Source of the DNA: Intrasporangiaceae bacterium
GTDB lineage: Bacteria; Actinomycetota; Actinomycetes; Actinomycetales; Dermatophilaceae
Reading direction: 5' to 3'
NCBI GenBank assembly: GCA_021324575.1
Contig: JAJPIW010000053.1
Coordinates: 1 to 64,000 of the forward strand
DNA length: 64,000 nt
Shown here: positions 19,005 to 27,621 of the stretch, piece after piece
Layout: each line of letters begins with the position of its first letter
Position numbering within the stretch: the first letter of the stretch is position 1
Translations under genes and position numbers: made by a program
Notes under the pieces: model-generated
Database searches by the model: none
What the model was told of the DNA's origin: nothing
What the model saw: only the letters and a program-made list of their open reading frames with translations

Positions 19005-20525
19005 ATGCTCCTTGCCGACGTCGTCGCCGCGTCCGCCGAGGTCGGCGCCACCCGATCCCGAACGGCCAAGGTCGCCACGCTGGCTCGAACTCTCGCCGCG
19101 GCAGACCCTGACGAGACCGGCGTCGTGGTCAGCCACTTGTCCGGCGTGCTGCCACAACGCCGCCTCGGCGTCGGCTGGCGGTCCCTGTCCCGGATGCCGG
19201 ATCCAGCGGCAGAGCCGACCCTCACCGTCGCCGACGTCGACGCCGCGTTCACCGGCATCGCGGCGACCACCGGCCCCGGCTCGGTCGCAGCAAGGCGTGC
19301 CCTGCTCGACGACGTCCTCTCTCGCGCAACGGAGTCCGAGCAGACCTTCCTGCGCGACCTCGTCGTCGGCAACCTGCGGCAGGGCGCCCTCGACGGGGTC
19401 ATGCAGCCGGCCATCGCCCAGGCCTTCGGGGTACCCGAGACCGCGGTCCGGCGGGCGATCATGCTCAGCGGGTATGCCGCGCCGGTCGCCGAGGCGGCCC
19501 GCTCGGGCGGGGTGGAGGCCCTCGACGCCATCGACCTGGAGGTCGGCCGACCGGTCCGACCGATGCTCGCCTCGTCGGCCAAGACCATCGCGGAGGCGAT
19601 CGGCGACGGCGGCCCGGTCATCGTCGACGGCAAGCTGGACGGCATACGCATCCAGGCACACCGCCGCGACGGCGAGGTCACCCTCTTCACCCGGAGCCTC
19701 GACGACATCACCAGTCGGCTGCCCGAGGTGGTCGAGGCGATCGGCGCCCTGCCCGGCGGCGACCTCGTCGTCGACGGCGAGGCCATCGTGCTGGGCCCGG
19801 GCGGTCGGCCGGAGCCCTTCCAGGTGACCGGCGCCCGGACCGCCAGCTCGGCCGACCCCGACGCACTGCGCGCCACGGCACCGGTGACGACGTTCCTCTT
19901 CGACGTCCTCCACCGGGACGGACGGACCCTCCTCGACTCCCCGGCGAGCGTACGGCACACCGAGCTGCTCGATCTCGCTCCGCACCTGCTCGTGCCACGC
20001 CTCGTCGCCGCGGATCCCGTTGCGGCACAACGGTTCTTCGATGAGCTGATCTCGGCGGGACATGAGGGCGTCGTCGTCAAGAGCCTCGACGGACCGTATG
20101 CAGCCGGCCGTCGCGGCAGCCAGTGGGTCAAGGTCAAGCCGGTGCACACCTTCGACCTCGTCGTCCTCGCCATCGAGCACGGGAGCGGTCGCCGCCGCGG
20201 CACGCTGTCCAACATCCACCTCGGCGCCCGCGACCCGAAGTCCGGCGGCTTCGTCATGCTCGGCAAGACCTTCAAGGGGATGACCGACGAGATGCTCGCG
20301 TGGCAGACGACGCGCTTTCGCGAGCTGGCGGTCGACGACAACGGCTGGGTCGTCACCGTCCGCCCAGAGCAGGTCGTCGAGATCGCCATCGACGGCCTAC
20401 AGCGGTCCTCGCGCTACCCCGCCGGCGTCGCCCTCCGCTTCGCCCGCGTCCTGCGCTACCGCGACGACAAGAGCGCCGAGCAGACCGACACGATCGACGA
20501 CGTCCTGCGCCTCGCGCCGCAATGA
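19005..20525 (+). CDS. ATP-dependent DNA ligase (LigB/C type)
   Basis: A 506-residue ligase acting on nicked DNA. N-terminal helical DNA-binding domain (about 1-175); nucleotidyltransferase core with adenylation Lys K210 in VDGKLDGIR, then DGEAIVL (motif III), FLFDVLH (IIIa), EGVVVKSL (IV) and WVKVKP (V); OB-fold C-terminal region with FTGMTDEML-like FKGMTDEMLAWQ. It corresponds to mycobacterial LigB (Rv3062-like), an accessory ligase beside the essential NAD-dependent LigA. ATG 19005; an out-of-frame ATG lies 8 bp before. Likely role in repair. Confidence 0.92.
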   Translation: MLLADVVAASAEVGATRSRTAKVATLARTLAAADPDETGVVVSHLSGVLPQRRLGVGWRSLSRMPDPAAEPTLTVADVDAAFTGIAATTGPGSVAARRALLDDVLSRATESEQTFLRDLVVGNLRQGALDGVMQPAIAQAFGVPETAVRRAIMLSGYAAPVAEAARSGGVEALDAIDLEVGRPVRPMLASSAKTIAEAIGDGGPVIVDGKLDGIRIQAHRRDGEVTLFTRSLDDITSRLPEVVEAIGALPGGDLVVDGEAIVLGPGGRPEPFQVTGARTASSADPDALRATAPVTTFLFDVLHRDGRTLLDSPASVRHTELLDLAPHLLVPRLVAADPVAAQRFFDELISAGHEGVVVKSLDGPYAAGRRGSQWVKVKPVHTFDLVVLAIEHGSGRRRGTLSNIHLGARDPKSGGFVMLGKTFKGMTDEMLAWQTTRFRELAVDDNGWVVTVRPEQVVEIAIDGLQRSSRYPAGVALRFARVLRYRDDKSAEQTDTIDDVLRLAPQ

Positions 20526-20569
20526 GACCCAGTGAGACCGCAGTGCGACCAGGCCGTGCCACCCACCCC

Positions 20570-20575
20570 TAGGGT
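20570..20575 (+). promoter_or_regulatory. -10 box of the HipA-like/DUF3037 operon
   Basis: TAGGGT, 7 nt before GTG 20583. It fixes that start as leaderless. Confidence 0.5.
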
Positions 20576-20582
20576 TGACACC

Positions 20583-21350
20583 GTGCTCGAACGGATCGAC
20601 GGGACCCGCTACGTCACCCCTCTGCGCGAGGGCGGCTCGCTGCCCGGCATCGTGGAGGGCAGCGACCTGGGCACCTACGTCGTCAAGTTCCGCGGCGCCG
20701 GACAGGGCCTGAAGGTCCTCGTGGCCGAGGTCATCGTGGGGGGTCTCGCCCAGCGGTTGGGCATCCGGGTCCCGGAGATGGTGGCCGTCGACCTGTCCCG
20801 CGACATCGCCCGGTACGAGGCCGACGAGGAGGTCCAGGACCTGCTCACGGCCAGCGTGGGGCTCAACCTCGGTGTCGACTTCCTGCCCGGGTCGTTCGGC
20901 TACGACGGGTCGCGGCCGCCGACCCCGGCCGAGGCGAGCCAGCTCCTCTGGCTCGACGCGTTCACCGCCAACGTCGACCGCACCTGGGCCAACCCGAACC
21001 TGCTCGTCTGGCACCGACAGGTCTGGGCCATCGACCACGGCGCCGCCCTGTACTTCCACCACGGCTGGCCCAGCCGCTCCCCCGACGCGGCGCGTTTCGC
21101 GGCCCAGCCGTTCGACGCCAGCAAGCACGTCCTGCTCGACGTCGCCGACGCGGTGCCCGGCGCCCACGCCCGGCTGGCGCCGCTCGTCACCCGGGAGCTG
21201 GTCGACAGCGTCCTGGCCGATGTTCCCGACGAGTGGCTCGAGGCCGGGGTCGACCTGCCCGCCGCGGCCGCCGTGCGCGCGGCATACGCCGAGCACCTGC
21301 TCGCCCGGCTGGCCAACCCCGGAGTCTGGCTCCCGGGAGGTGCGCCATGA
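20583..21350 (+). CDS. HipA-like kinase domain protein
   Basis: A 255-residue protein of the HipA-like kinase family (short form). Features: TYVVKFRGAGQGLKVLVAEVIVGGLAQRLGI with a probable ATP-binding Lys; the catalytic-loop-like segment LLWLDAFTANVDRTWANPNLLVW, with D and two N residues as in HipA; and VWAIDHGAALYFHH, a DFG-equivalent metal site. HipA family kinases phosphorylate proteins (for example glutamyl-tRNA synthetase in toxin systems), but here there is no HipB-like HTH partner; instead the stop overlaps a DUF3037 start (ATGA). Leaderless GTG. Confidence 0.8.
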   Translation: MLERIDGTRYVTPLREGGSLPGIVEGSDLGTYVVKFRGAGQGLKVLVAEVIVGGLAQRLGIRVPEMVAVDLSRDIARYEADEEVQDLLTASVGLNLGVDFLPGSFGYDGSRPPTPAEASQLLWLDAFTANVDRTWANPNLLVWHRQVWAIDHGAALYFHHGWPSRSPDAARFAAQPFDASKHVLLDVADAVPGAHARLAPLVTRELVDSVLADVPDEWLEAGVDLPAAAAVRAAYAEHLLARLANPGVWLPGGAP

Positions 21351-21727
21351 CCCTGCTCCCCTACCAGTACGTCGTGCTGCGTTGCGTCCCGCGCGTGGAC
21401 CGCGAGGAGTTCGTCAACGTCGGCGTCGTCCTCTACAGCCAGGTCGCCGACTTCCTCGCCGTCGCGCACCATGTCGAGACCGCGCGCCTGCTCGCCTTCG
21501 CCCGGGACCTCGACGTCGAGTCGGTCATCGAGTCCCTCGCGACCCTGTCCGCCGTATGCCGCGGTGAGACCGGCGACGGCCGTCCCGACCTCGGGCCGCT
21601 CGGCCGGCGGTTCGGCTGGCTGTCCGCGCCCCGGAGCACCGTGATCCAGCCGGGTCCAGTGCACAGCGGCCTCACTGCCGCACCGGCGTCGACCCTCGCC
21701 GATCTCCTGACCCGGCTCGTTCGCTGA
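21347..21727 (+). CDS. DUF3037 family protein
   Basis: A 126-residue protein with the family opening LPYQYVVLRCVPRVDREEFVNVGVVLYS. Function is unknown. Its ATG overlaps the stop of the HipA-like kinase (ATGA), so the two are translationally coupled. DUF3037 and HipA-like genes pair in many bacteria, suggesting a partner or substrate of the kinase (inference). Cysteines are too few for a metal site and no transmembrane helix is seen. Confidence 0.85.
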   Translation: MTLLPYQYVVLRCVPRVDREEFVNVGVVLYSQVADFLAVAHHVETARLLAFARDLDVESVIESLATLSAVCRGETGDGRPDLGPLGRRFGWLSAPRSTVIQPGPVHSGLTAAPASTLADLLTRLVR

Positions 21728-21780
21728 GCGTTCACCCGAATCGACCGAACGCCAAACCCTGATCGACCCCGGTCCGTGGC

Positions 21781-21786
21781 TATGGT
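21781..21786 (+). promoter_or_regulatory. -10 box of the Ugp-like transporter operon
   Basis: TATGGT, 6 nt before ATG 21793; leaderless arrangement. Confidence 0.45.
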
Positions 21787-21792
21787 GCCGAT

Positions 21793-22698
21793 ATGGGGAC
21801 CGAGGGGACGACGGCACGGCCACGCCCGCTGCAGTCCCTCCTGCCCTACGCGTACCTGCTTCCGGCCCTGGTCGTCTTCGCGGTCTTCATCTTCTCGCCG
21901 CTGGTCAAGTCGGTCATCCTGTCTGTCCAGGGCACCGACATCCTGGGCAACCCAACGGGCTTCGTCGGGTTCGTCAACTACACCAAGCTGGTCACCGACA
22001 GCGACTTCCTCAAGGTCCTCGGGGTCACCGCGGCGTTCACGGTCCTCACGGTGGTCCCGAGCATCGTCATCGGGCTCGCCCTGGCCCTGCTGCTGCAGAC
22101 GCGGATCCGTCTGGTCCGCTTCTTCCGAACGGGTTTCGCCCTCCCGTTCGCGTTCTCGGTCGCGACCGCCTCGGTCGTCTTCCAGGTGCTCTACAACCCG
22201 GCCTCCGGTGTCCTCAACGGGATCCTGTCCCTGGTCGGGACAGGCAAGGTCGACTGGCTCACCAACCCGGACCTGGCGCTCTGGTCGGTGTCCGCGGCGA
22301 CGGTGTGGATGCAGCTGGGCTACAACCTGCTCGTCCTCTCGGCCGGGCTGGGCGCGCTGCCCGAGGAGGTCATCGAGGCGGCCCGGCTGGACGGTGCCAG
22401 CGGCTTCCGGCTGCAGCGCTCGATCGTCCTTCCGCTGCTCACGCCGCAGCTGTTCTTCCTCGTCGTGACCGGCACGATCCACTCGCTGCAGAGCTTCGGG
22501 CAGATCAAGATCCTGACCGTCGGCGGGCCCGAGAACCGCACGACGACCCTCGTCTACTCGATCTACGAGCAGGCCTTCGCCAACAACAACTCCAACTACG
22601 GCTACGCATCGGCGCAGGCGATGGTCCTCCTGCTCATCGTGCTCATCGTCACGGCCCTCCAGTTCGGAGTCCTGGAGCGGCGGGTGTTCTACCGGTGA
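21793..22698 (+). CDS. ABC sugar/glycerophosphate importer permease (UgpA-like)
   Basis: A 301-residue MalF/UgpA-type inner-membrane permease with six hydrophobic segments (about 18-40, 75-98, 110-130, 160-182, 210-232, 270-292). The EAA loop that docks the ATPase is visible as EEVIEAARLDGASGFRLQRSIVLPLL (about 194-219). It is first gene of a three-gene operon; its stop overlaps the next start (GTGA). No ATPase gene is present, so the transporter presumably uses a shared MsiK/UgpC-type ATPase encoded elsewhere. Confidence 0.88.
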   Translation: MGTEGTTARPRPLQSLLPYAYLLPALVVFAVFIFSPLVKSVILSVQGTDILGNPTGFVGFVNYTKLVTDSDFLKVLGVTAAFTVLTVVPSIVIGLALALLLQTRIRLVRFFRTGFALPFAFSVATASVVFQVLYNPASGVLNGILSLVGTGKVDWLTNPDLALWSVSAATVWMQLGYNLLVLSAGLGALPEEVIEAARLDGASGFRLQRSIVLPLLTPQLFFLVVTGTIHSLQSFGQIKILTVGGPENRTTTLVYSIYEQAFANNNSNYGYASAQAMVLLLIVLIVTALQFGVLERRVFYR

Positions 22699-23525
22699 GC
22701 GCTGCACGACGCGAGCCGCGTCACGTCGGGACCTACGTCGTCCTCAGCGTGCTCTTCCTCGTGCTGCTCTTCCCCGTCTACTACGGGATCGTCGGCTCGT
22801 TCATGGGCAACGCCGACCTCAACTCCTTCCCCCCGAAGCTGTGGCCCCAGCACGGCCTGTTCCCGGAGAACTACGGCAACGCCCTGAGGATCATCCCGCT
22901 CGGCCACCAGTACCTGAACAGCGTCCTCCAGACGGCCGCGATCGCCGGCGGCCAGCTGCTCACGAGTCTCTTCGCGGCATACGCGTTCGTCTTCCTCGAC
23001 CTGCGCTGGCGCGGTCTGTGGTTCGGGGTCTTCCTCGCGACGATGATGATCCCCTACGAGTCGATCATCATCCCCAACTACCTGCTCATCTCTGAGCTGG
23101 GCCTGAAGGACACCATCGCCGGGCTGGCCCTGCCGTTCCTCGCCACCGGGTTCGGAACGTTCCTGCTGCGACAGGCCTTCATGGCCTTCCCGACCGAGCT
23201 GCGCGACGCCGCGCGGGTCGACGGGGCGAGCAACCTGCGCTTCCTGTTCTCGATCCTGCTGCCGCTGAACCGGCCCAGCCTCGCCGCGCTCGGGATCTGG
23301 TCGGCGCTGTCGGCCTGGAACATGTACTTCTGGCCGCTGCTCGTCACCGAGGCGCCTTCGCACCAGACCATCCAGATCGGCATCAGCCAGCTTCAGACGG
23401 CCGACAGCGGCGACCCCGGCATGGTGCTGGCCGGAGTGGTCCTCGCGCTGGCTCCCACACTCCTGCTCGTCATCTTCGGGCAGCGATTCATCGTCCGTGG
23501 GCTCACCGCGGGCGCCGTCAAGTAG
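22695..23525 (+). CDS. ABC sugar/glycerophosphate importer permease (UgpE-like)
   Basis: A 276-residue MalG/UgpE-type permease. Hydrophobic segments begin at about residue 12 and recur six times. The EAA loop reads ELRDAARVDGASNLRFLFSILLPL, and FWPLLVTEAPSHQTIQIGI is the typical UgpE/LacG C-terminal stretch. GTG 22695 overlaps the upstream stop by 4 bp, implying coupled translation with the first permease. It pairs with it as the membrane channel heterodimer. Confidence 0.88.
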   Translation: MSAARREPRHVGTYVVLSVLFLVLLFPVYYGIVGSFMGNADLNSFPPKLWPQHGLFPENYGNALRIIPLGHQYLNSVLQTAAIAGGQLLTSLFAAYAFVFLDLRWRGLWFGVFLATMMIPYESIIIPNYLLISELGLKDTIAGLALPFLATGFGTFLLRQAFMAFPTELRDAARVDGASNLRFLFSILLPLNRPSLAALGIWSALSAWNMYFWPLLVTEAPSHQTIQIGISQLQTADSGDPGMVLAGVVLALAPTLLLVIFGQRFIVRGLTAGAVK

Positions 23526-23541
23526 GACCAGGGAGGAAACT

Positions 23542-24948
23542 GTGAGAACCACCTCTACCCGTGGGGGCGCACGGAGGACGACGTATGCCGTGTGCGCTGC
23601 GGTCGTTGCCATCAGCCTCGGGGCATGTAGCGGAGGCTCGTCGACCTCCGGATCGTCGGCGCAGGGCGCACCGGCCGCCGACGCACTGTCCAAGGCCAAG
23701 GGCGTGACGACCGTCAGCTTCTGGCACGCGATGAACGGCAAGAACGCCACGGTGTTGACCGGCCTCGTCGATGCGTTCAACAAGGCGCACACCGGCAAGA
23801 TCGTCGTCAAGGCGACGTATGCCGGCACCTACGACGACGCCATCACCAAGTACAAGGCGGCGATCAAGAGCAAGTCGACGCCCGACGTCATCCAGATCTA
23901 CGACATCGGCACCCGCTTCATGATCGATGCCAAGCAGACCGTCCCCATGCAGGAGTTCATCGACCGGGACAAGACCGACGTCACGGACCTGCAGCCCAAC
24001 ATCGCCGGCTACTACTCGGTCGACAACAAGCTGTACTCGATGCCGTTCAACACCTCGATGCCCGTCCTGTACTACAACAAGACCCTGTTCACCAAGGCCG
24101 GGCTGGACCCCACGAAACCGCCGGCCACCCTCGAGGAGGTGCGCACCGACGCGGAGAAGCTGGCCAAGGTCAACGGCGGCCCGGCTGCCTACGGGTTCGG
24201 GGCCGCGATCTACGGCTGGCTGCTGGAGCAGTTCATCGCCTCGGCCGGTGATGACTACTGCGACTCCGACAACGGTCGCAAGGGCACGGCCACCAAGGTC
24301 GAGTTCGACCAGCCCGACGCGGTCGCCGTCGTCGCGTGGTGGCAGAAGATGGTCAAGGACAAGCTGGCCGCGAACACCGGGCGCGACACCGCCGCCGCGC
24401 AGACCGCCTTCAAGTCCCAGCAGGTGGCCATGCTCCTGGAGTCGACCGGCCAGGTGGGGGGCTTCACCCAGGCCGCCACCGACGGCAAGTTCGAGCTCGG
24501 GGTGGCCAACTATCCCAAGCTCAAGGCGAGCGACTCGGGCCCGATCATCGGCGGCGCCTCGCTGTGGATCGACGGGGCCGGCCATGCCGACGCCAGCAAG
24601 GAAGCCGCCTGGGAGTTCGTCAAGTACCTCTCCGAGCCCGCCACCCAGGCGACCTGGCACACGGGCACCGGCTACTTCCCGATCTCCAAGGCCGCCCTCC
24701 AGCAGCCCGCCGACGTGGCCTGGCGCCAGCAGTACCCGCAGTTCGACGTGGCCGTCCAGCAGCTGCAGAACACGCCGCTGACCACCCACACCCAGGGCTG
24801 CCTGATGGGCGTCATGCCCCAGGCGCGCAAGGCATCCGAGGACGGCATCGAGGCCGCCCTCAACGGCACCGACGCCCAGCAGGCCATGACCAAGGCCGCA
24901 TCCGGCCTGAGCAGTCTCATCTCGACCTACAACGCCTCGGCCAAGTAG
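23542..24948 (+). CDS. Substrate-binding lipoprotein of the Ugp-like importer
   Basis: A 468-residue extracytoplasmic family-1 solute-binding protein. The signal peptide has a basic start (MRTTSTRGGARRTTY), a hydrophobic core and lipobox LGAC at about residue 28, so it is membrane-anchored. The mature part begins VTTVSFWHAMNG, and NTSMPVLYYNKTLFTKAGLDP is characteristic of UgpB-like proteins, hence sn-glycerol-3-phosphate or glycerophosphodiester is a reasonable ligand guess; an oligosaccharide cannot be excluded. GTG 23542 has a strong GGGAGGA Shine-Dalgarno. Two hairpins follow the stop. Confidence 0.87.
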   Translation: MRTTSTRGGARRTTYAVCAAVVAISLGACSGGSSTSGSSAQGAPAADALSKAKGVTTVSFWHAMNGKNATVLTGLVDAFNKAHTGKIVVKATYAGTYDDAITKYKAAIKSKSTPDVIQIYDIGTRFMIDAKQTVPMQEFIDRDKTDVTDLQPNIAGYYSVDNKLYSMPFNTSMPVLYYNKTLFTKAGLDPTKPPATLEEVRTDAEKLAKVNGGPAAYGFGAAIYGWLLEQFIASAGDDYCDSDNGRKGTATKVEFDQPDAVAVVAWWQKMVKDKLAANTGRDTAAAQTAFKSQQVAMLLESTGQVGGFTQAATDGKFELGVANYPKLKASDSGPIIGGASLWIDGAGHADASKEAAWEFVKYLSEPATQATWHTGTGYFPISKAALQQPADVAWRQQYPQFDVAVQQLQNTPLTTHTQGCLMGVMPQARKASEDGIEAALNGTDAQQAMTKAASGLSSLISTYNASAK

Positions 24949-24953
24949 CGGTC

Positions 24954-24970
24954 GGTCCCGGGGCGGGACC
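24954..24970 (+). terminator. First hairpin after the Ugp-like operon
   Basis: GGTCCC (24954-24959), GGGGC loop, GGGACC (24965-24970), followed by TTCTCC, 5 bp after the lipoprotein stop. Confidence 0.5.
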
Positions 24971-24987
24971 TTCTCCACGAGATCCAT

Positions 24988-25020
24988 GAGCGCCCGGCGG
25001 ACCTGGTCCGCCGGGCGCTC
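24988..25020. terminator. 15-bp perfect hairpin after the Ugp-like operon
   Basis: GAGCGCCCGGCGGAC (24988-25002), loop CTG, exact complement (25006-25020). All arm pairs match. A strong terminator insulating the MarR promoter 24 bp downstream. Confidence 0.8.
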
Positions 25021-25043
25021 GGCTGCCTGCCCGGGCTCGCCGG

Positions 25044-25072
25044 TTGCGAACCATAGATAGCCTATCTATAGT
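25044..25072 (+). promoter_or_regulatory. MarR-MFS promoter with overlapping operator
   Basis: -35 TTGCGA (25044-25049), 17-bp spacer, -10 TATAGT (25067-25072), then 7 nt to ATG 25080. The palindrome ATAGATAG-C-CTATCTAT (25053-25069) fills the spacer and reaches the -10, so bound regulator would block RNA polymerase. Such a palindrome is typical of MarR-family autoregulation. Confidence 0.8.
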
Positions 25073-25079
25073 TGTTCGT

Positions 25080-25529
25080 ATGCCGTCCGCGACCTCCTCT
25101 CGTACCGAGACCCTCGCCGATGACCTGCTCGGCGCTGTGGGCCGGCTCACCCGCTGGGCCAGCCGGAATGCCGACCTGACGGTTCCCACGGCCGCGCTGC
25201 GTCTGCTGGCGCTCCTGGACGAGCTCGGGCCGACCCGCATCGGCGACCTCGCGCGGGCCGACAACATCAGCCAGCCCACCCTCACCGTGCAGGTGGACCG
25301 GCTCGAGCGCGCCGGTCTCGTGGCCCGCCAGAGCGACCCCGAGGACTCACGCGCCGTCCGCGTCCGCCTCACCCCACAGGGCAGCGCGTCCCTGCGCGAC
25401 GCCCGGTCCGCCCGAGCGGCCGCCCTCACCCCGATCCTCGAGGCCGCCGGCCCGGAGCAGCGAGCCCGGCTGCGGGAGGCGGCCGACGCGCTGACCCGAC
25501 TACTCCGCGACCTGCCCGCCACCCTCTGA
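25080..25529 (+). CDS. MarR-family transcriptional regulator
   Basis: A 149-residue winged-helix repressor: an N-terminal dimerisation helix, the HTH with RIGDLARADNISQPTLTVQVDRLERAGLV (recognition helix about 66-80), the wing RQSDPEDSRAVRVRLT with the conserved D-x-R, and a C-terminal dimer helix. It probably represses itself and the MFS gene 51 bp downstream through the palindrome in its promoter and is released by a small ligand. ATG 25080 is leaderless; an upstream in-frame start (25044) would lie inside the promoter and is rejected. Confidence 0.9.
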   Translation: MPSATSSRTETLADDLLGAVGRLTRWASRNADLTVPTAALRLLALLDELGPTRIGDLARADNISQPTLTVQVDRLERAGLVARQSDPEDSRAVRVRLTPQGSASLRDARSARAAALTPILEAAGPEQRARLREAADALTRLLRDLPATL

Positions 25530-25580
25530 GACCCAGAGACCCCCCGACCCAGTCCCCATCCGAGAAAAGGATCCTCGCCC

Positions 25581-26798
25581 ATGTGGCGCCAACCCAAGAC
25601 CGTCTGGACCGTCGCCTTCGCCTGTGTCATCGCCTTCATGGGGATCGGCCTCGTGGACCCGATCCTCAAGCCGATTGCTGACAAGCTCGGTGCCTCCCCC
25701 TCCCAGGTGTCCCTCCTCTTCACGAGCTACATGGTCGTCATGGGGCTCGCCATGCTCGTCACCGGCTGGATCTCCAGCCGGATCGGGGCCAAGTGGACGC
25801 TGCTCTCCGGTCTGGCCGTCATCGTCGTGGGCGCCGGCATGGCCGGCATGCAGGAGTCGGTCGCCGGCATCGTCGCGTGGCGCGGCGTATGGGGCCTGGG
25901 CAACGCGCTGTTCATCGCCACCGCGCTGGCCACCATCGTCCGGTCGGCCAAGGGCTCGATCGGCCAGACGATCATCCTCTACGAAGCCGCCCTCGGCCTC
26001 GGCATCGCCGCTGGGCCCCTCGTCGGCGGCTCGCTCGGCAGCGTCTCGTGGCGGTGGCCCTTCTACGGGGTGTCCGTCCTCATGCTGCTGGCCTTCGTGC
26101 TCACCTCGGTCGCCCTCCCGGCCACCCCCCGGACCGACGCCCCGAGCCGTCTGGCCGAGCCGCTCAAGGCACTGCGCCACCCCGGCCTGCTCACCGTGGC
26201 GCTGACGTCGCTCCTGTACAACTTCGGCTTCTTCACGCTCCTGGCGTTCACCCCCTTCCCCTTGGACCTGTCGGCCCACCAGGTGGGCTTCGTCTTCTTC
26301 GGCTGGGGCCTCTTCCTCGCCTTCACCTCCGTCGTCGTGGCACCTCGCATCCAGCGGTCGATCGGCACGGTCAACGGCGCGCTCCTCGCCCTCGCTGGCT
26401 TCGCCGTCGTGCTCTTCGCCATGGCGGTCTGGACCGACAACAAGCCGGCGCTCATCGTCTGCGTCATCGTGGCCGGTGCCTTCCTCGGCGTGAACAACAC
26501 GTTGATCACCGAGACCGTCATGAAGGCCACGCCGGTCGAGCGTGGGGTGGCGTCCGCGGCATACAGCTTCGTCCGCTTCTCCGGAGGCGCGCTCGCTCCC
26601 TACCTCGCTGGCAAGCTCGGCGAGCACTACGGAGCGCACGTGCCGTTCTGGGTCGGCGGCGGAGCCGTCGTGGCGGCGGTGCTCATGTTGATGTTCGGTC
26701 GGCGATACCTCGCGGGGATCGACGACGGTCCCGGCCACGGAGCCGAGGAGCACGCCAGCCCGGGCGAGGCCGAGGTGCTCACGGCAGCCGACGCCTGA
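25581..26798 (+). CDS. MFS drug/metabolite exporter
   Basis: A 405-residue major-facilitator protein with 12 predicted transmembrane segments. The family loop between TM2 and TM3 reads GWISSRIGAKWTLLSGL, and DPILKPIADKLGASPSQVSLLFTSYMV is typical of the DHA1-type multidrug exporters. The last 25 residues are acidic and cytosolic. AAAGGA lies ahead of the ATG. Following a marR gene, it is most simply an exporter induced by its own substrate. The stop is only 10 bp from the convergent methyltransferase gene, with no terminator between them. Confidence 0.89.
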   Translation: MWRQPKTVWTVAFACVIAFMGIGLVDPILKPIADKLGASPSQVSLLFTSYMVVMGLAMLVTGWISSRIGAKWTLLSGLAVIVVGAGMAGMQESVAGIVAWRGVWGLGNALFIATALATIVRSAKGSIGQTIILYEAALGLGIAAGPLVGGSLGSVSWRWPFYGVSVLMLLAFVLTSVALPATPRTDAPSRLAEPLKALRHPGLLTVALTSLLYNFGFFTLLAFTPFPLDLSAHQVGFVFFGWGLFLAFTSVVVAPRIQRSIGTVNGALLALAGFAVVLFAMAVWTDNKPALIVCVIVAGAFLGVNNTLITETVMKATPVERGVASAAYSFVRFSGGALAPYLAGKLGEHYGAHVPFWVGGGAVVAAVLMLMFGRRYLAGIDDGPGHGAEEHASPGEAEVLTAADA

Positions 26799-26808
26799 CC
26801 GCCGTCGG

Positions 26809-27621
26809 TCAGCGGACCCGAAGGGCCCACGCCGCCACGGCCCCGGCCGCGGCCACGTTGAGGGAGTCCACTCCCCCGCCCATCGGGATCCGCACGACGG
26901 TGTCCACGCCCGCCAGGGTCCGAGTCGAGAGCCCGTCACCCTCGGTCCCAAGGACCAGGGCCACACGGTCCGGTGGGTCCGCGGCATACGCGTCGAGACC
27001 CACCGAGTCCTCTGACAAGGCCAGTGCCGCGACGGCAAACCCGTTGTCCCGCAACAGGTCCACGCCGGCCGGCCACGGGTCGACCCGGGTCCACGGCACC
27101 TGGAAGACGGTGCCCATCGAGACCCTGATCGCCCGCCGGTAGAGCGGGTCCGCGCAGCGCGGTGTCACGAGCACGGCGTCGATGCCGAGTGCAGCAGCTG
27201 AGCGGAACAGAGCACCGACGTTGGTGTGGTCGACGATGTCCTCCAGCACGATGACCCGCCGTGCGTCGGCCACCACGTCGGCCACGGATCGGAGCGGCAG
27301 CCGCTGCATGGCAGCCAGCGCACCGCGGTGGAGGTGGAAACCGGTGAGCTCCTCGATGACCGTGTGCTCCCCGACGAAGACCGGTGTGCCGTCGGCGTGG
27401 GCCTGCGCGACAACGTCCGCGAGATCGGTGAGCCAGCGCTCCGCCATCAGGTACGAACGTGGACGATGGCCGGTCGCCAGGGCGCGACGGATGACCTTCT
27501 CGGACTCGGCGATGAACAGGCCGCCCGCCGGTTCGAGAGACCGCCGGAGCGCCACGTCGGTGAGGCCGACGTAGTCGCGCAGCCGCTCGTCGCTCGGGTC
27601 GGTGATCCGCTCGACGGTCAC
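26809..27621 (-). CDS. SpoU/TrmH-family RNA 2'-O-methyltransferase
   Basis: A 270-residue SPOUT methyltransferase acting on rRNA or tRNA with S-adenosylmethionine. N-terminal L30e-like substrate-binding region (about 1-110; RSYLMAERWLTDL). Catalytic knot motifs: 1, DHTNVGALFRSAAALG; 2, VALVLGTEGDGLS; 3, IPMGGGVDSLNVAAAGAV. The target nucleotide cannot be deduced. The GTG at 27621 overlaps the TauE stop (GTGA), so both genes form one operon. An in-frame longer version would overlap TauE extensively and is rejected. Confidence 0.9.
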   Translation of the reverse strand: MTVERITDPSDERLRDYVGLTDVALRRSLEPAGGLFIAESEKVIRRALATGHRPRSYLMAERWLTDLADVVAQAHADGTPVFVGEHTVIEELTGFHLHRGALAAMQRLPLRSVADVVADARRVIVLEDIVDHTNVGALFRSAAALGIDAVLVTPRCADPLYRRAIRVSMGTVFQVPWTRVDPWPAGVDLLRDNGFAVAALALSEDSVGLDAYAADPPDRVALVLGTEGDGLSTRTLAGVDTVVRIPMGGGVDSLNVAAAGAVAAWALRVR

